A stretch of 64,000 bases of DNA, from assembly GCA_907163375.1 (NCBI GenBank), contig CAJQUW010005337.1, positions 1 through 64,000 on the forward strand, in the 5' to 3' direction. Both the position numbers and the translations under genes were made by a program. The DNA comes from Prostheceraeus crozeri. Taxonomy: Eukaryota > Platyhelminthes > Polycladida > Euryleptidae. Positions 12,101 to 23,464 of the stretch are shown in pieces. The stretch's first letter is position 1. Every line of letters begins with the position of its first letter. The notes under the pieces are model-generated. The model had not been told where the DNA came from. It did no database searches and saw only the letters and a program-made list of their open reading frames with translations.

Positions 12101-13330
12101 GTATACAAAAACTCCTGAACAGTTGAATATATCTTATTTTGGCAAAATCAAAAACATTTACAGATAAGTGAGAGAAAATGCAAGTCCATGTCAAAACGCG
12201 ATTAATAGAGCACTTTTAGAAATGAATGGTTGGGTCAGTGCCTAAGCAATAACCAAACCGGCAAGACTATTTAGAATTAACGCAATTTGACTGTCTGTTG
12301 AAGAATACTTCTTAACCTTCAATTTCAATCAGAAAGATTCATAACTTGGCTAAAAATTTAGATGTGGAAACCATTTGTTTTGTTGTTGACTTCTGAGTTT
12401 GGTGGATGTAATGGTAAGAAATAGGCAGTTATAAAAACAGATTTGATCTTATGAAAGAGCGAATCTGCAAAGTTATGCGCTGAAACAACAGGTGGATAAC
12501 ATATTTCATTTTCATTTGTGCATGCACCTTATACCAATGATATCAAGACTACGTTTCATACCATGCTGTATTTGATGTGCTTCTAAATACGAATTTCTAT
12601 TGACATGATGCAGAAGCCTACTTGTAGGTAATCTAGTTGAATTTATAAAAAACGAAATACATCAGAATGGCCTAAGACATCAGTGCAATAAAGAAATCGG
12701 AAGGGTACTTGTTAGGTGATTAATATTCACTGCATCGAATTGGAGAAAGAGTATCGACGATGCAGTCAAATCATTTTCGTGCTGACCGAGGAGGTCCGGC
12801 GAACAACGTACAATTTTGCAAGAGTAAAATCGCGTGAATTTCCTCTGAAATTACAGGTATATTTTAACTTGGATAGTTCATTTAGTTATTTTTTAAATTA
12901 TTGTAATGATGAATAAAGTAAGACCCTTTTTCTGCTCCGGATCTCATTTTCAATAAATAATTATGATTATACTTTGCAAATCGAATAGGAAAGGAATTTA
13001 CCAATCTTGATACTTAAATATAACACTAACTTCATCATGGCCGTTGTTATTGTTATTCAACTAATAGGTCCTATCTCCTGACCATTATTAGAAATTGATG
13101 CATCAAATGGTGAATTACATTTGCAGGTCCTCTCCTTCCAGCGTGACTCATATTTTATTTCATCTCAGCTATCATTTCATTATCTCATCTCGAAATTGTA
13201 AATAGATATCATCACGAATTGTCATGTGCATCATAATCTGTATTCATTCATAATTTGTAATCATCATGATAATCAACGTGTTTTCATTTTTGAAAAATAA
13301 ACGTTTCTGACTTCTGACTTCTGACATAGA
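9190..13330 (+). mobile_element. Old LINE (non-LTR retrotransposon), decayed
   Basis: An APE-type endonuclease frame is still open at 9194-9868. Downstream, broken reverse-transcriptase blocks remain in order: SGPDK near 10770, FIDLSKAFDS near 11140, GVPQGGDCLSPTLF from 11308, YAADIV near 11450 (for the usual YADD) and YKYLGLWLS near 11655. Three copies of TTCTGAC after an AATAAA-like stretch (13305-13325) look like the short tandem repeat that ends some LINEs. The clade is unclear. Many stops make this an old inactive copy. Its 5' side runs into the G-free tract. Confidence 0.75.
9194..9868 (+). pseudogene. LINE APE-type endonuclease domain
   Basis: A 224-residue frame with the order of an apurinic-type endonuclease from a LINE ORF2: NINGLNDDKI near the start, FCETHLKD with the catalytic glutamate, a central ICYRG strand, GDLNGRIG (the GDxN motif) and NYGRDILTFC before IANG. 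It ends where the downstream sequence decays. The C-terminal SDH motif is not seen in frame. It would nick target DNA during retrotransposition, but the copy is separated from its reverse transcriptase by many stops. Confidence 0.75.
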
Positions 13331-13337
13331 AATCTAC

Positions 13338-13764
13338 TGTACAATAAGAGAAAATTGGATAAGATATGAAGGAAAATAATTTAATTTAATTTAAATTAAT
13401 TTAAAGGGGAATTAAAACACAATCGTAAACGAACTCTTTTTGAGTACACAAGGACGGAGAAGTGAGTCTGATGAGTACTGCTTCTGTAATGCGGAGCTCA
13501 GGAAGGGAAACGTATCAAAAAGAGGTGCCTGTAATGACTTACTTTGTTTGAATGACTTGCAATCCATCATGGTCTAAATAGATGGATGACCATTCCTCAG
13601 ATCGCAATTAATAACTTGATAAAATACATGCAAATATCTATACTTTGACGAACTGTAAGGAATTTACAGGGTTGCTGTGGGTATGGGGATTCATTGGGTA
13701 TACACATGGGTGTGGGATGGGTATGAGTGCTGAGGTCATCCCCACAGCTTCCACAGCTCTTCTA
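13338..13764. other. No gene seen; short foldback
   Basis: AT-rich spacer. Near 13670-13770 GTATGGGGATTC and CTATGGGGATTCTGTGG, together with the inverse CCCCACAGCTTCCACAGC, suggest small inverted and direct repeats. No coding content is visible. Confidence 0.4.
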
Positions 13765-14280
13765 TGGGGATTCTGTGGTGATTCTATTGAGGAAACGAAC
13801 TGGAGTTTTTTGCATGACAATGTTAGTCTGGACTCTAAATGTGTATCATTTCATACCCAGCTAGACAGCATTGCTCAAAAGTGCATCCCAGTAACCTACG
13901 TGCGAATGACCCCAAGAGACAAGCCTTGGATCACTCCAATCGTCAAAGACTTAATAAATCAGAGATGGCAAGCATTTCGTGTCAAGAATTTCACTCTGTA
14001 TAACCATCTGAAAGTTAAAGTCAAAGAGGAGATCAAAAAGTCTAAATTGATATGGTCAAAAAAATCAAACTAAGCAACCGTGGAAAGTCGTCAATAGCTT
14101 GCGTCGTGTCGAAAAGTCTACCAATCCGTTGGCATCACTCCTAAGCAACTTTTCGTGTCTGAAGGAAGGAGTTGATTCTATAAACGATCATCTCTCGTCT
14201 GTCTTCCTGAGTTCGGCGATGATTGACCAAGATACTATGAACGATGAAGCTGAATGGATTGTCACAGTCACTCTGTGACA
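13765..14280 (+). mobile_element. LINE-B, 5' piece (CR1-like ORF2 fragment)
   Basis: The frame to 14073 reads from an endonuclease/RT linker: WSFLHDNVSL, then DKPWITPIVKDLINQRWQAF and LKVKVKEEIKKSKLIW. It closely parallels the linker of LINE-A at 16330-16480. After a frame change it continues to about 14280 with text like WKVVNSLRRV and FLSSAMIDQD, then stops. Its natural continuation, the fingers of the reverse transcriptase, appears at 27989, so LINE-A and its contents probably split this copy. Confidence 0.65.
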
Positions 14281-14654
14281 TCTGTGACTCTGTGACTGTA
14301 ATCCATTGAGCGTTCTCTTTAAATTGGTGGAATTTGTAAATTTCGTTTCTAATCCAGTTTGGAGTTATCTCATTTGGAATATACTTGTGCCCATATTCTT
14401 ATGATCTGAATTCACTCGCGTTTGTGTACAGATTTCTTGTGCTACATTGGATTTTCGCAGTGTCCACGGTAGCTATTTTTGGCTGCAATCACATATCTTT
14501 TACATTGCCGGCCTGTACAATGTACAACGTTGGCGTGACGTAAAGGTCACATGTTAAATTTCATTTGCTGGACTTATTGTACTCCGTCCCTCTTTTCTTC
14601 TGTATTCAATTATTCTTAGGATAAGCAAGTTTGACAATAACAGTGCTGGTAGTG

Positions 14655-14720
14655 AGAGCGTGGTGTAGGGGTAATGTGTTTTTGTTCGTGACTAAAGTTT
14701 TAGCGTTCGAACCCCTCTTC
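14655..14720 (+). promoter_or_regulatory. tRNA-like pol III promoter upstream of LINE-A ORF1
   Basis: TGGTGTAGGGGTAA (14661) fits an A box and GTTCGAACCCC (14705-14715) fits a B box, about 40 bp apart. A weak anticodon arm can be drawn between them. The acceptor arm does not close, so it is not a working tRNA. It lies just before the ORF1 start at 14731 and may be a SINE-type head or an internal promoter. Confidence 0.5.
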
Positions 14721-14730
14721 TACTTTTACA

Positions 14731-15469
14731 ATGGTTACTCCGAGTAGTAGAAATACCCGCTCTAATAGTGCATCGAATGTTCTCACCATCAACGACGTTA
14801 AGGAATTAATGAATACGCTAAAAGCAGAAATTATCGCCGACATGAAGTCCGAAATATATGCAGTCAAGGCTAGTCTTGCAGAGATACATAATGAAATCAA
14901 GTGCATGGAAAAAGAGCTAAAGACATTCAAAGATAAATTAACTTCTCATGATGATGAAATCAATTTTATAAAAGGAGAATTGTTTAATCTTCCAGCGATG
15001 ATTTTCAATGAAATTGAAGAAAGAAATTCCCGTCTGAACAATGTTATTGTATCTGGAATCAATGAAGGGGAAGGCACTCTGGAAGAAAGAAAAAATTACG
15101 ATAAATATGAGTTTGCCAACTTCCTTGATGAAGTCAATTTGAAAAAATGCAATTTCGCAGGACGTTATTGGTCTTCATCGCATCGGTCGACCCAAATCTG
15201 ACAGACCACGTTTGTTAAAAATTATCTTTCGTTCTTCTGAGTCAAAGAAAAGTCTCCTAAAAAAAGCGAAGGATTTAAGAAACACTGGGCGATACAAAGC
15301 AGTGTTCGTCAATCCTGACAGGACACATGCTCAAATTGCAGAATTCCGCAGACTTCGTAATGAATTGAATGAGAGGAGAGCAAATGGTGAGGATGTGGTT
15401 ATTTATGGACAGCGTGTTATGCAGAGATCTAATGTTCGATCAGCGCCGATCTCAAATAATTTATTGTGA
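14731..15469 (+). pseudogene. LINE-A ORF1 (coiled coil plus nucleic-acid-binding domain)
   Basis: Two overlapping-phase frames (14731-15201 and 15212-15469) form one gene broken by a frame change near 15165. The first has a heptad-rich stretch from about residue 20 to 90 (LMNTLKAEIIADMKSEI and later), then ERNSRLNNVIVSGINE, the usual entry to the RRM-like domain of CR1-type ORF1 proteins. The second contains the family ending FVNPDRTHAQIAEFRRLRNE then RRANGEDVVI. Such proteins bind element RNA in the retrotransposition particle. ORF2 follows after a 58-bp gap. Confidence 0.7.
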
Positions 15470-15527
15470 CGGATTTTATTGTTTCTTTTCGTAGTAAAAT
15501 TTTTCCCACTGTGCTATTGTTGAACGC

Positions 15528-17147
15528 ATGGTCAATTTTCCCAAATTTGACGAATTATCTGTTTTAGTTGCTTCAGTAAAGCCTGGCTTGGTGGTTGTAA
15601 CAGAATCTTGGCTTAGCTCCGACATAATTGATGATGTGCTGAAACTACCTAGCTACAATTTATACAGATGTGATAGAACTTGGGCGTGTTGGCGGCGGTG
15701 TTTGTGCATGGATCGCTGCTGATCTACGCTGTGATGTTGTTTCATGTTATTCTCATCCCCGCACGATCGAATTTTTGGCACTGAAAATTTGTAAATTAAA
15801 CCTTTTTCTCGTTTGTGCATATGTACCACCAAATCTGAGAGCAAGTGATCGAGATGTTATCAACGAATTTTTTGTTTCTGTAATAGATAGTGAGTTGTCA
15901 GCAAACCCAGACTTGAAACTTATGATTTGTGGAGATTTTAATAATATGGATACATCCATTTTTGCAGAACAATTTTCACTTGTAAATTCTGTAAAACGCG
16001 CCACTCGGCTGAATTCCATTCTTGACCAAATTTGGATCAGTTCTGATTTATGTGATATTTACCAAGAAGATGCATGTATTGGTCCTCCACTTGGTTCGTC
16101 TGACCACAATTCTGTTTTGCTGTTTGGAAAAGAATTTGATAATTCCTCATCCAGATTGGTGAAAGTCTGGGATTTTCGTAAATCACACATGGATGATTTT
16201 CAATATCTCTTGTCAATTACAGACTTCGACTCTATTTTTGTTGATAATTATTCTGTTGATGAAATGTGCTGTATATTTTATCATTATTTACAAGTTGCTA
16301 TGTCATTTATTCCATCAAGTTTTGTGTGATGACAGACAAGGATAAGCCATGGGTTACACCTCTTCTGAAATCGTTAATAAACAAACGTTGGAATGCGTTC
16401 CGCAGCAAGCAATGGGATTTGTACCATCATTACAAGGTAAAAATAAAGGACGAGATACTGAAATCAAAATATGCATGGTCGCAGAGGCAGTTACAGTCAG
16501 CGAAAAATGTTTGGAAAGTTGTCAATGAAGTTCGGGGCAAAGCTGACAAGAGGGCCTTCCATAATTTGATAATGGACTATGGTGGTTTCCAGGGTTTGAT
16601 TACTGCAATTCACGTTGAGATGTGTAAGAACTTCAACTACGACCAAGACGTCGGCATTCCCTCGCTTCAGAATGATTCGTGGATTTTTACACCGACAGTC
16701 TATGACGTTCAACGCTCCTTGCAACATCTATCTGTGCATAAATCTGTTGGTTGTGACGGTATTCCCAATCGTATTCTCCGTGATGGCGCTAACTGGCTTT
16801 CTTTCCCACTACATCAGATTTTTATGAAGTCAGTTGAGTCTCGAACTTTCCCCTCGTGTTGGAAGTTGGCTGATGTTGTACCCGTGCCCAAATGTAAGAG
16901 ACCCACTGTTCGTGACTTTCGACCGATATCTGTTACCCCGGTCATCAGCAAAATTTTTGAACGTCTTGTTCTCAATTCTGTCATGTCACAGATTATCCAA
17001 TTATATGGTCCGTATCAATATGCCTTCAGACAATATGGTTCTACCGAAAGTGCGTTGATCAAAATTCACGATAGTATAACATCATGTTGTAATTGTGGTA
17101 ATTCGCCATTGACCTATGTCGTTATGGTAGATGTAATGAAAAAATAA
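15528..17147 (+). pseudogene. LINE-A ORF2, endonuclease and RT N-terminal part
   Basis: Three frames overlap: 15528-15722, 15670-16329 and 16266-17147, so there are frame changes near 15690 and 16310. Endonuclease motifs in order: VVVTESWLS, GGGVCAW, LVCAYVPPN, ICGDFNNMD, LDQIWIS and SDHNSV. After the linker DKPWVTPLLKSLINKRW come the RT motifs KSVGCDGIPNRIL, FRPISVTPVISKIFERL and YQYAFRQYGSTESALIKI. The frame runs into VMVDVMKK and stops at the border of the inserted Penelope-like arm, just before the DLTKAFD-type catalytic block expected next. Confidence 0.8.
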
Positions 17148-18391
17148 ACGTCTTAGGTCAATAAATTATATAATACTCCCAAATTTTCGAATGTCTCTTT
17201 CTCAAGGGTATGAAATCACACTGACAGTGGGCAAATTATCTTACAAACAACTAACATAGTACAAAATTCAAACACAAATAACTCAGAGGTCCTACTTCTC
17301 ATACTAAATAAACATTGATATCTGGGCGATACTTAGAAATGAAATCCTTCTCTGATATCTTCCGCTCAATCGTATTAGCAAATCCTCGCTTTAAAATAAA
17401 AGGGGTCACAAATGAAAGGTCAGGTAACATACCATGAGTTTTAACAAAATGTTTATGAAATAAACTTGAATCAGTTGTAAGGTGCTCATGCATACGTTGA
17501 CGAAAAGAACGAAAAGTCTCACCGATATAAAAACTTTCACACAAATTACATGTCAACTGATAAACAACATTTTTCATGTAACAAAAATTATTATTCTTAC
17601 ACAAACAATTACTAGTACAAAATAATTTTTCTTTAAATGAAACACTTCTTTTCAAATTAGGCTGGGTCACAAATACTGGCTTCAAATCAAACAAATGATG
17701 CTGGAAACTTTTAAACTCTTTTCTTATCTTAGTTGCCTGGAAATCATTAATGAACGGTACCCTTAAATATATTTGTTTTCTGTTTGCTTCTTTTCTATGT
17801 CTTCTTTTGCTTTCATTCATTGGTTTAGGCTTCATGTATCGTTCAACAATATCTAAAGAGTACCCGTTTGCTAGAAATCTTTTTTTCATAAAATATAGTC
17901 CATCTTTGATCTTGCTCATGGTGGAACAATTGCGATGTACTCGCAGACACTCTGTACGTAGCAGGTTTATCTTTCTCTGCCACGGCACCCAACTCTCCCA
18001 TGGCATTATATGATTGCTGTGAAGGTCTTTGGAATAAAAGCCCGTATGGAAACTATTGTTTTGAGATCGTACAACTTTGGTATCTAAAAAAGGAAGCTGG
18101 TTGTCAACTGGCAGTTCAATCGTAAACTGGATGTTTGTGTCGATATCATTTATCAATGGGAGGATATCATCGATAGGAGATAAGCTGACAACAAAGATAT
18201 CATCAATATATCGTCTCCATATTATGATTTGATCACCACATTTCTCCTTAATTTGTTCTTCGATAAAATTCATGTAAATTATTGCCAAGATTGGTGAAAG
18301 ATTGTTGCCCATAGCAAGTCCTTTTGTTTGTTTATAATAGTTCCCATTAAAGTATATCATGTCGGATGTAATGGCTAGTCGTAAAAGATCC
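17130..18391 (-). mobile_element. Penelope-like element, inverted partial copy (left arm)
   Basis: The minus-strand frame 17299-18360 (353 residues) carries the RT motifs KGLAMGNNLSP and RRYIDDIFVV, then QLPFLDTKV. A C-terminal GIY-YIG nuclease follows: YQLTCNLC, FYIGETFRSF, then RMHEHL. It is nearly identical to the plus-strand copy at 21892-26893, with only about one residue difference seen in the shared 235 residues. It starts partway through the RT at 18391 and runs to the same 3' end. With the other copy it forms a large inverted repeat. It lacks the transposon that interrupts the other copy and so preserves the empty site. Confidence 0.85.
17299..18360 (-). CDS. Penelope-like RT (C-terminal half) with GIY-YIG endonuclease
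   Basis: An open 353-residue frame. Residues 1-110 cover the RT palm with GLAMGNNLSP and the catalytic YIDD. Residues 200-215 (KRRHRKEANRKQ) are basic. From about 265 there is a Cys-rich linker, CTSNCLCKNNNFC, then the GIY-YIG fold with VVYQLTCNLCESFYIGETF. In this family the enzyme copies element RNA at a nick made by the nuclease. The N-terminal half is absent because the copy is 5'-truncated, so no functional protein is expected, although no stop interrupts this part. Confidence 0.8.
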   Translation of the reverse strand: MIYFNGNYYKQTKGLAMGNNLSPILAIIYMNFIEEQIKEKCGDQIIIWRRYIDDIFVVSLSPIDDILPLINDIDTNIQFTIELPVDNQLPFLDTKVVRSQNNSFHTGFYSKDLHSNHIMPWESWVPWQRKINLLRTECLRVHRNCSTMSKIKDGLYFMKKRFLANGYSLDIVERYMKPKPMNESKRRHRKEANRKQIYLRVPFINDFQATKIRKEFKSFQHHLFDLKPVFVTQPNLKRSVSFKEKLFCTSNCLCKNNNFCYMKNVVYQLTCNLCESFYIGETFRSFRQRMHEHLTTDSSLFHKHFVKTHGMLPDLSFVTPFILKRGFANTIERKISEKDFISKYRPDINVYLV

Positions 18392-19002
18392 TTTACCCAC
18401 TTGGGGACCTACCTCACAACGTACCTTTAAAGGTGGAATTCGCCCATATTCTTCGAAAAATCATTCATCGGGACGCCCGTTTACCTATACTCAAAACGAA
18501 GAAGCTGCCATCGGCAAGTACATCGAACTGTTATTACAAAGACAAATAATTGAGGCGTACAAGAAGTCAGCATTCATCTCCTATCCGTTCCTCATACCCA
18601 AGCCAGACGCAAGTTGCCGATTCCTTATTGACTACAGCCACTTAACAAACTCTATAAAAATCAAACCTATGCATCTTCCCCTGTTCGCTTCAAGAATTCG
18701 GAACATACCAATACCGCGATCTGCGAAGGCCATCAGGCTCGACCTTACACAAGCATTCTATACAATGCCCCTCCATGAGAAGGCTAGACACCTCACATGC
18801 TTCAAATTTGCTAACCAACGTTACCAATTCACCAGGCTCCCCATGGGCCTCAGCGCTAGTCCAGGTGAACTTCAACGGCAATTACAAGAGATTCTTGCCC
18901 CACTAAGATCATCCTGCACCGTCTCATGGGTACATGTGGATGACATATTGTTAATTGCCAGGAGATCCCGCATACACAAACTTTGCAGAAGAATCATCAA
19001 TA

Positions 19003-21144
19003 CACTGTAAATCGCTCAATACCAATCACATACGAAGGATGCATACCAATATATTTTTTTGGTATATTTCTGTATTCTCTTGGTATATATTTGTATGCTT
19101 TTCGTATGTTATTTCAAATGCTTTACATACTAAAGCCATACTAGCACAATGTTAAAAGAAATCATCAATCATCTCCAAAGTATCTTGATTTCAGGACTTT
19201 TGTCAATAAAGATCACACTAATGTTACTACTGCTCTGCAAGTAGTAGTGATGCAAATGGAAAATTTTCCAGAAAATTTTCCAGAAAATTTTCCGGAAAAT
19301 TTTCCAATTTTTTCAAAATTTTCCGGACAATTTTCCATTGGAAAATTTTGAAATTTATTTTTTGGTGATTGACCTTTCTTCCTTTGTTTAGGAGACTTAT
19401 TATAGTCGTTTGAAAAGACTATGTAGTATTCAAAGTCCGAAAACTTCTCTATCATCCCTGTATGTTAACTTTTGGTACCAACTGCACCTATTCCATGTCT
19501 ATTTCAGATCTTTCCAAATGAATTTCAGACTAGATGGATTTCAGATTTCGCTAGCTGAATTTCAGATATCTGTCACAAGCTCAACTTTGAAAAGATCTTG
19601 AATTCAACTGGAGATCTCCAACTCATCTAGATCATATCTGAAATTCATTTGGGCAGATCTGAAATCGAATTGGAACTATCTGAACCATCTGAACTAGAAA
19701 TGGAGGATGTGTATCCTCAACGAAGATATCGGACAAAGCGCCAGAAGTTTGCAGCTATCATAGATATTCTTTTACTCATCACAGATATCTTTAGTTTCCA
19801 AATATCTCACGAGTTTGCAGTCATTATATCTTCCAATATGGTCGCTCATGAACGCTGCATGGACTGTGTGCTTTATACTTCATCACATGTTCATCAACAC
19901 ATGGAGAAATTGCATCACTATGATCAACTCTGCATAATAAAGCTTAACTTTCAAGCTAACAATTAGCAAACTCCAAAATGAAGTACATTATTTTTGCTCC
20001 AGATCTTTCACATTGCATAAAATTATACCCCTACTGTAAAGCAAGATTCACGTTATCCCAGACGGTGTCTGTGTGATAATTAAAAATGCTTACAATTTAG
20101 TACGAGCCACTGGTAGCGAAGGAATTAATGTTCAAAAACCCGCTGACGGAGATCGTTTTGCTACGACCGCTTTCATCGGAATAATGATGAAATCAAGATC
20201 GAGTTTTGGACCCAATTTATTGGTACGCAGCTGCCTCGACAGTGGAAGCGTTCAAATGATGGGGCCTATCACAAAAAATCAAAACTTTCAAAATTTTCCA
20301 TAATTTTCCAATATTTTCCAAAATTTTCCAATTTTTTCCATAATTTTCCACGGAAAATTTTGATTCAAGTAGTGAGATAATGACATTCAAGAGTCATTCT
20401 TTCAATACTGAATTCGATTTTAATACACGTAAGTCTAAGGCATTTCATGAATAATCAATAAGATTTCAACCATCAACAATTGTGCATCATGTAATTTTGA
20501 AATAAGGCATATTATCAATCCGAAATAAAAACACATTATAATTCATTAAACGCAAAAATAGTTATGTTTGAGATATATAAGTCAACATGATTGCACGAAA
20601 GATACCGTTTGAATGAATTGACGTTAATCAACTTGGCTCATAAAGTAGAGCTAACTAAACGTCCTGTTAATGTTGCTAGACAAGTAGCAACAACGCCAAT
20701 CTCGCGGGCATATAATTCACAATAAATCTAATCTAGTTAAATATCACTCTATCAAACAAAAAATATTCGCGACTGGTATTACTGAAAAAAGTTATTTGAC
20801 AGTAGTATGTAATACATACATTTTTTTGCTATGTAACTTAAAGCTGCACATACCAAATGGATACCAGATGCATACGAATAAGAATGAATTTGCATCGGGT
20901 CTCGTATATAAAACATACCAACAATTCGTATTTCAGTGTAAAACATCCAATCACAGATAGAATAGTTCGTATCGCTACATACCAATCACATACCAATCAC
21001 ATGCGAAGGTAAATGAGTTTTGGTATGAAAAATATACCAGATCTCTGTAAACATACCAGAATCTCGTATCAGATGTTAGTTTCAAATTGTATGTAATTTT
21101 GGTATATGTTTGTATGTAATTTTCGTATCCAGCGATTTACAGTG
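19003..21144. mobile_element. TIR DNA transposon, non-autonomous, CACTG ends, TA duplication
   Basis: CACTGTAAATCGCT at 19003-19016 is perfectly inverted as AGCGATTTACAGTG at 21131-21144, and TA flanks both ends (19001-19002, 21145-21146). Subterminal sequence is rich in ACATACCAATCACATAC-type and GTATGTAATTTT-type repeats. No transposase frame was seen. CACTG ends fit En/Spm (CACTA)-like elements, whereas TA duplication also fits Tc1/mariner; unresolved. It interrupts the hepadna-like retroelement and contains a hAT-like insertion. Confidence 0.8.
19246..20365. mobile_element. hAT-like insertion with GGAAAATTTTCC repeats
   Basis: The 8-bp direct repeat CAAGTAGT flanks it (19238-19245 and 20366-20373), as expected of hAT elements. 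The ends carry clusters of GGAAAATTTTCC and AATTTTCC palindromes at about 19256-19345 and 20285-20360. The interior has no transposase motif; the frame at 19649-19966 is unrecognised. The terminal repeats are imperfect, so this assignment rests mainly on the duplication and the mirrored palindrome clusters. Confidence 0.55.
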
Positions 21145-21891
21145 TAGACTTACTTCAGCAGGGTCCGTAATTAACCACAAAAAATCCCAACTGGTTCCTA
21201 CAAGAAAAATCACTTACCTTGGAATGACAATAGACATCAAGCAGCAAACAGTTGGCCCTACTACAAAACATATTCGCCATGCAACAAAACTTATCAATTT
21301 CGCAGCTGACAAGCCTCCTAAAGACTTCTCCAAACAAGATATGATGTATCGAGGATATCTGGCCTTCATTTTATCTATTGCCCTCCCTATCTACGCTATT
21401 CTGAGATTACCCTGGCACTTGTTGGCAAAATTATTCAATTTTCTTCTTCATAACAACTACTTCCAGCAACGGTTGCGCGTGAGGGCCACCTCGGTGGCCT
21501 TCGTCGACGCCACGCCAACCAAACTGGCCATTTTTGCCAATAAAATCTACACCAAGAACATTGCCAATAGCCAGGCAACAAATGAACTCTTGGCCGTCTT
21601 GCTAGCAGTCGCACTCCTTCAGCCATCAACCGTAATACTTACCGACAATACGGCCGCCATGACCCTCTGTCGAAAAACTACAAATTTCATACTTCAAAAA
21701 CTCCGCGCGACATATATCAACCCCCATCTTCATTATATTTGCAGCAAATGCAACTTAGCGGATGCTCCTTCAAGAAATCTACCAGTGACACTACCGCCGC
21801 AGTGTTCTAACCCAAAGTGCTGGGTTAACAGGGACTATGTGTGTTGCCGAAACGTGCATAAACCACTTTGTAATTTTTTCTCATAAATTAT

Positions 21892-23464
21892 ATGTTTGTT
21901 TATTCCGACGCCAGACCTTTCTCCACAATAATGTCTCGGTCTCCTCTGATTGGCCGCCTCTTATTGGCTAGCGGTTTGCTATATAATCAGAGGAGGCCGG
22001 GACTCTGGCGTCCTCACTGTTGCTTGTACGATCGAAATAAACAAAAGAGAGAAAAAAAATTGATTGAAGAGAATTTTATATGTAAATGTTACACGAAGTA
22101 TGATAATTATTGGAGTGAACAGAGGAATTATCGGAGTCATAAAAGTAATATCAACTACAGCCGATCATACAATCAAACTGATACAATAGTACCTTCAGCA
22201 TTTATCAACAAATCATCCTTTACATTCCCTGATTCGCAACTCGCACTTTTGAATAAAGGTCCTAGTTATATTCCACCGGTGACTAAAGCATTTAGAGACA
22301 ATTCTACTTATATGATTGATGCCTCTATGGAGAGCTTGAGAAAACAAATGGCTTACTCTCTAAATGAACCAAGAGAATATACTGATGAGATGAGTCGAAA
22401 TCTTTGGAAATACGTAAGTCCTGCAAACCGTGTTCATTATCCAATAGAAAACCCATTGCCCAAAGAGTTAGAGAATCAGATCATCTCCATTCAAACAAGA
22501 ATAACGACCATCACTTTAAATACTCCGGTGCCGTCATGCAACTTCCAAAAAACTATTAAAGAAATTAAGCAAAACTCCGAAATAAGAATTTTACCAACGG
22601 ACAAAACAAAGAGGTTGATTGCTCTTGAAAGAGAAACATTGAATACACTGGGATCAGCACATTTGATTAATTATCGAGAATGTCGTCCAGTCTTACCAGT
22701 GACGATACAAAAAAATTTTAATAAGGCATTGACTATGATTGCATCAAAACAATTTGATTCGCAGCTTCGTCGTCTACTTGTGAAGCTGAAATGCAGTGAT
22801 CCGCTACCAAGTATTATGAATATATTACCGAAAGATCACAAAGTTCCTTTACAAGGACGACCTTTGGTTTCAGCAACTGATACACCTGGTACACCGTTAT
22901 CCAAATTCCTCGCTAATGCCTTATTACCCCTTTTGAATTTGATACCTGCCCATTTGGTTGATACCTTTTCGTTTGTATCCCTTTTAAATGATTTTAGTTC
23001 TCATCATGATACCTACTTTGGTTCATTTGATGTATCTAACCTATATGGATCTATCCCTTTAGAAGGCATTAATAATGTCTTTTCGGTAGTTGGAAACTTT
23101 TTCCATTTATCAAAACACGAAACGATCGTAAAGAATTTGAGTACGCCTGATTTTATGGATCTTTTACGACTAGCCATTACATCCGACATGATATACTTTA
23201 ATGGGAACTATTATAAACAAACAAAAGGACTTGCTATGGGCAACAATCTTTCACCAATCTTGGCAATAATTTACATGAATTTTATCGAAGAACAAATTAA
23301 GGAGAAATGTGGTGATCAAATCATAATATGGAGACGATATATTGATGATATCTTTGTTGTCAGCTTATCTCCTATCGATGATATCCTCCCATTGATAAAT
23401 GATATCGACACAAACATCCAGTTTACGATTGAACTGCCAGTTGACAACCAGCTTCCTTTTTTAG
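21892..23464 (+). pseudogene. Penelope-like RT, N-terminal part, cut by insertion
   Basis: About 524 residues. The first 45 or so may be upstream read-through across the hairpin region, and the true start may be nearer YDRNKQKREKK. RT landmarks in order: RILPTDKTKRL near residue 240, LPKDHKVPLQGRPLVS near 325, FDVSNLYGSIP near 382, KGLAMGNNLSP near 445 and RRYIDDIFVV near 480. The frame continues to 23607, but everything after 23464 comes from the inserted transposon and not from the Penelope element. Confidence 0.8.

Larger units (their letters stand above)
18392..21886 (+). mobile_element. Hepadnavirus-like retroelement fossil (RT and RNase H), broken
   Basis: Two parts are legible, 18392-19002 and 21145-21886, separated by an inserted DNA transposon. 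The first shows a polymerase palm with DLTQAFYTMPLH, RLPMGLSASP and a VDD-type catalytic box. The second shows an RNase H with DATPT, NELLAV, TDNTAAM and ADAPSR. DATPT plus ADxPSR and the AFYxxPLH wording resemble hepadnavirus polymerases and related invertebrate retroelements more than Gypsy elements. No capsid gene, LTRs or own ends are visible. It lies between the two inverted Penelope-like copies. It is broken and incomplete, and old enough to have been hit by an element that was itself hit later. DIRS-like or LTR origin is an alternative. Confidence 0.5.

Noticed and set aside
14655-14720. A functional tRNA gene
   Set aside because: A and B boxes are present but the acceptor stem does not pair.
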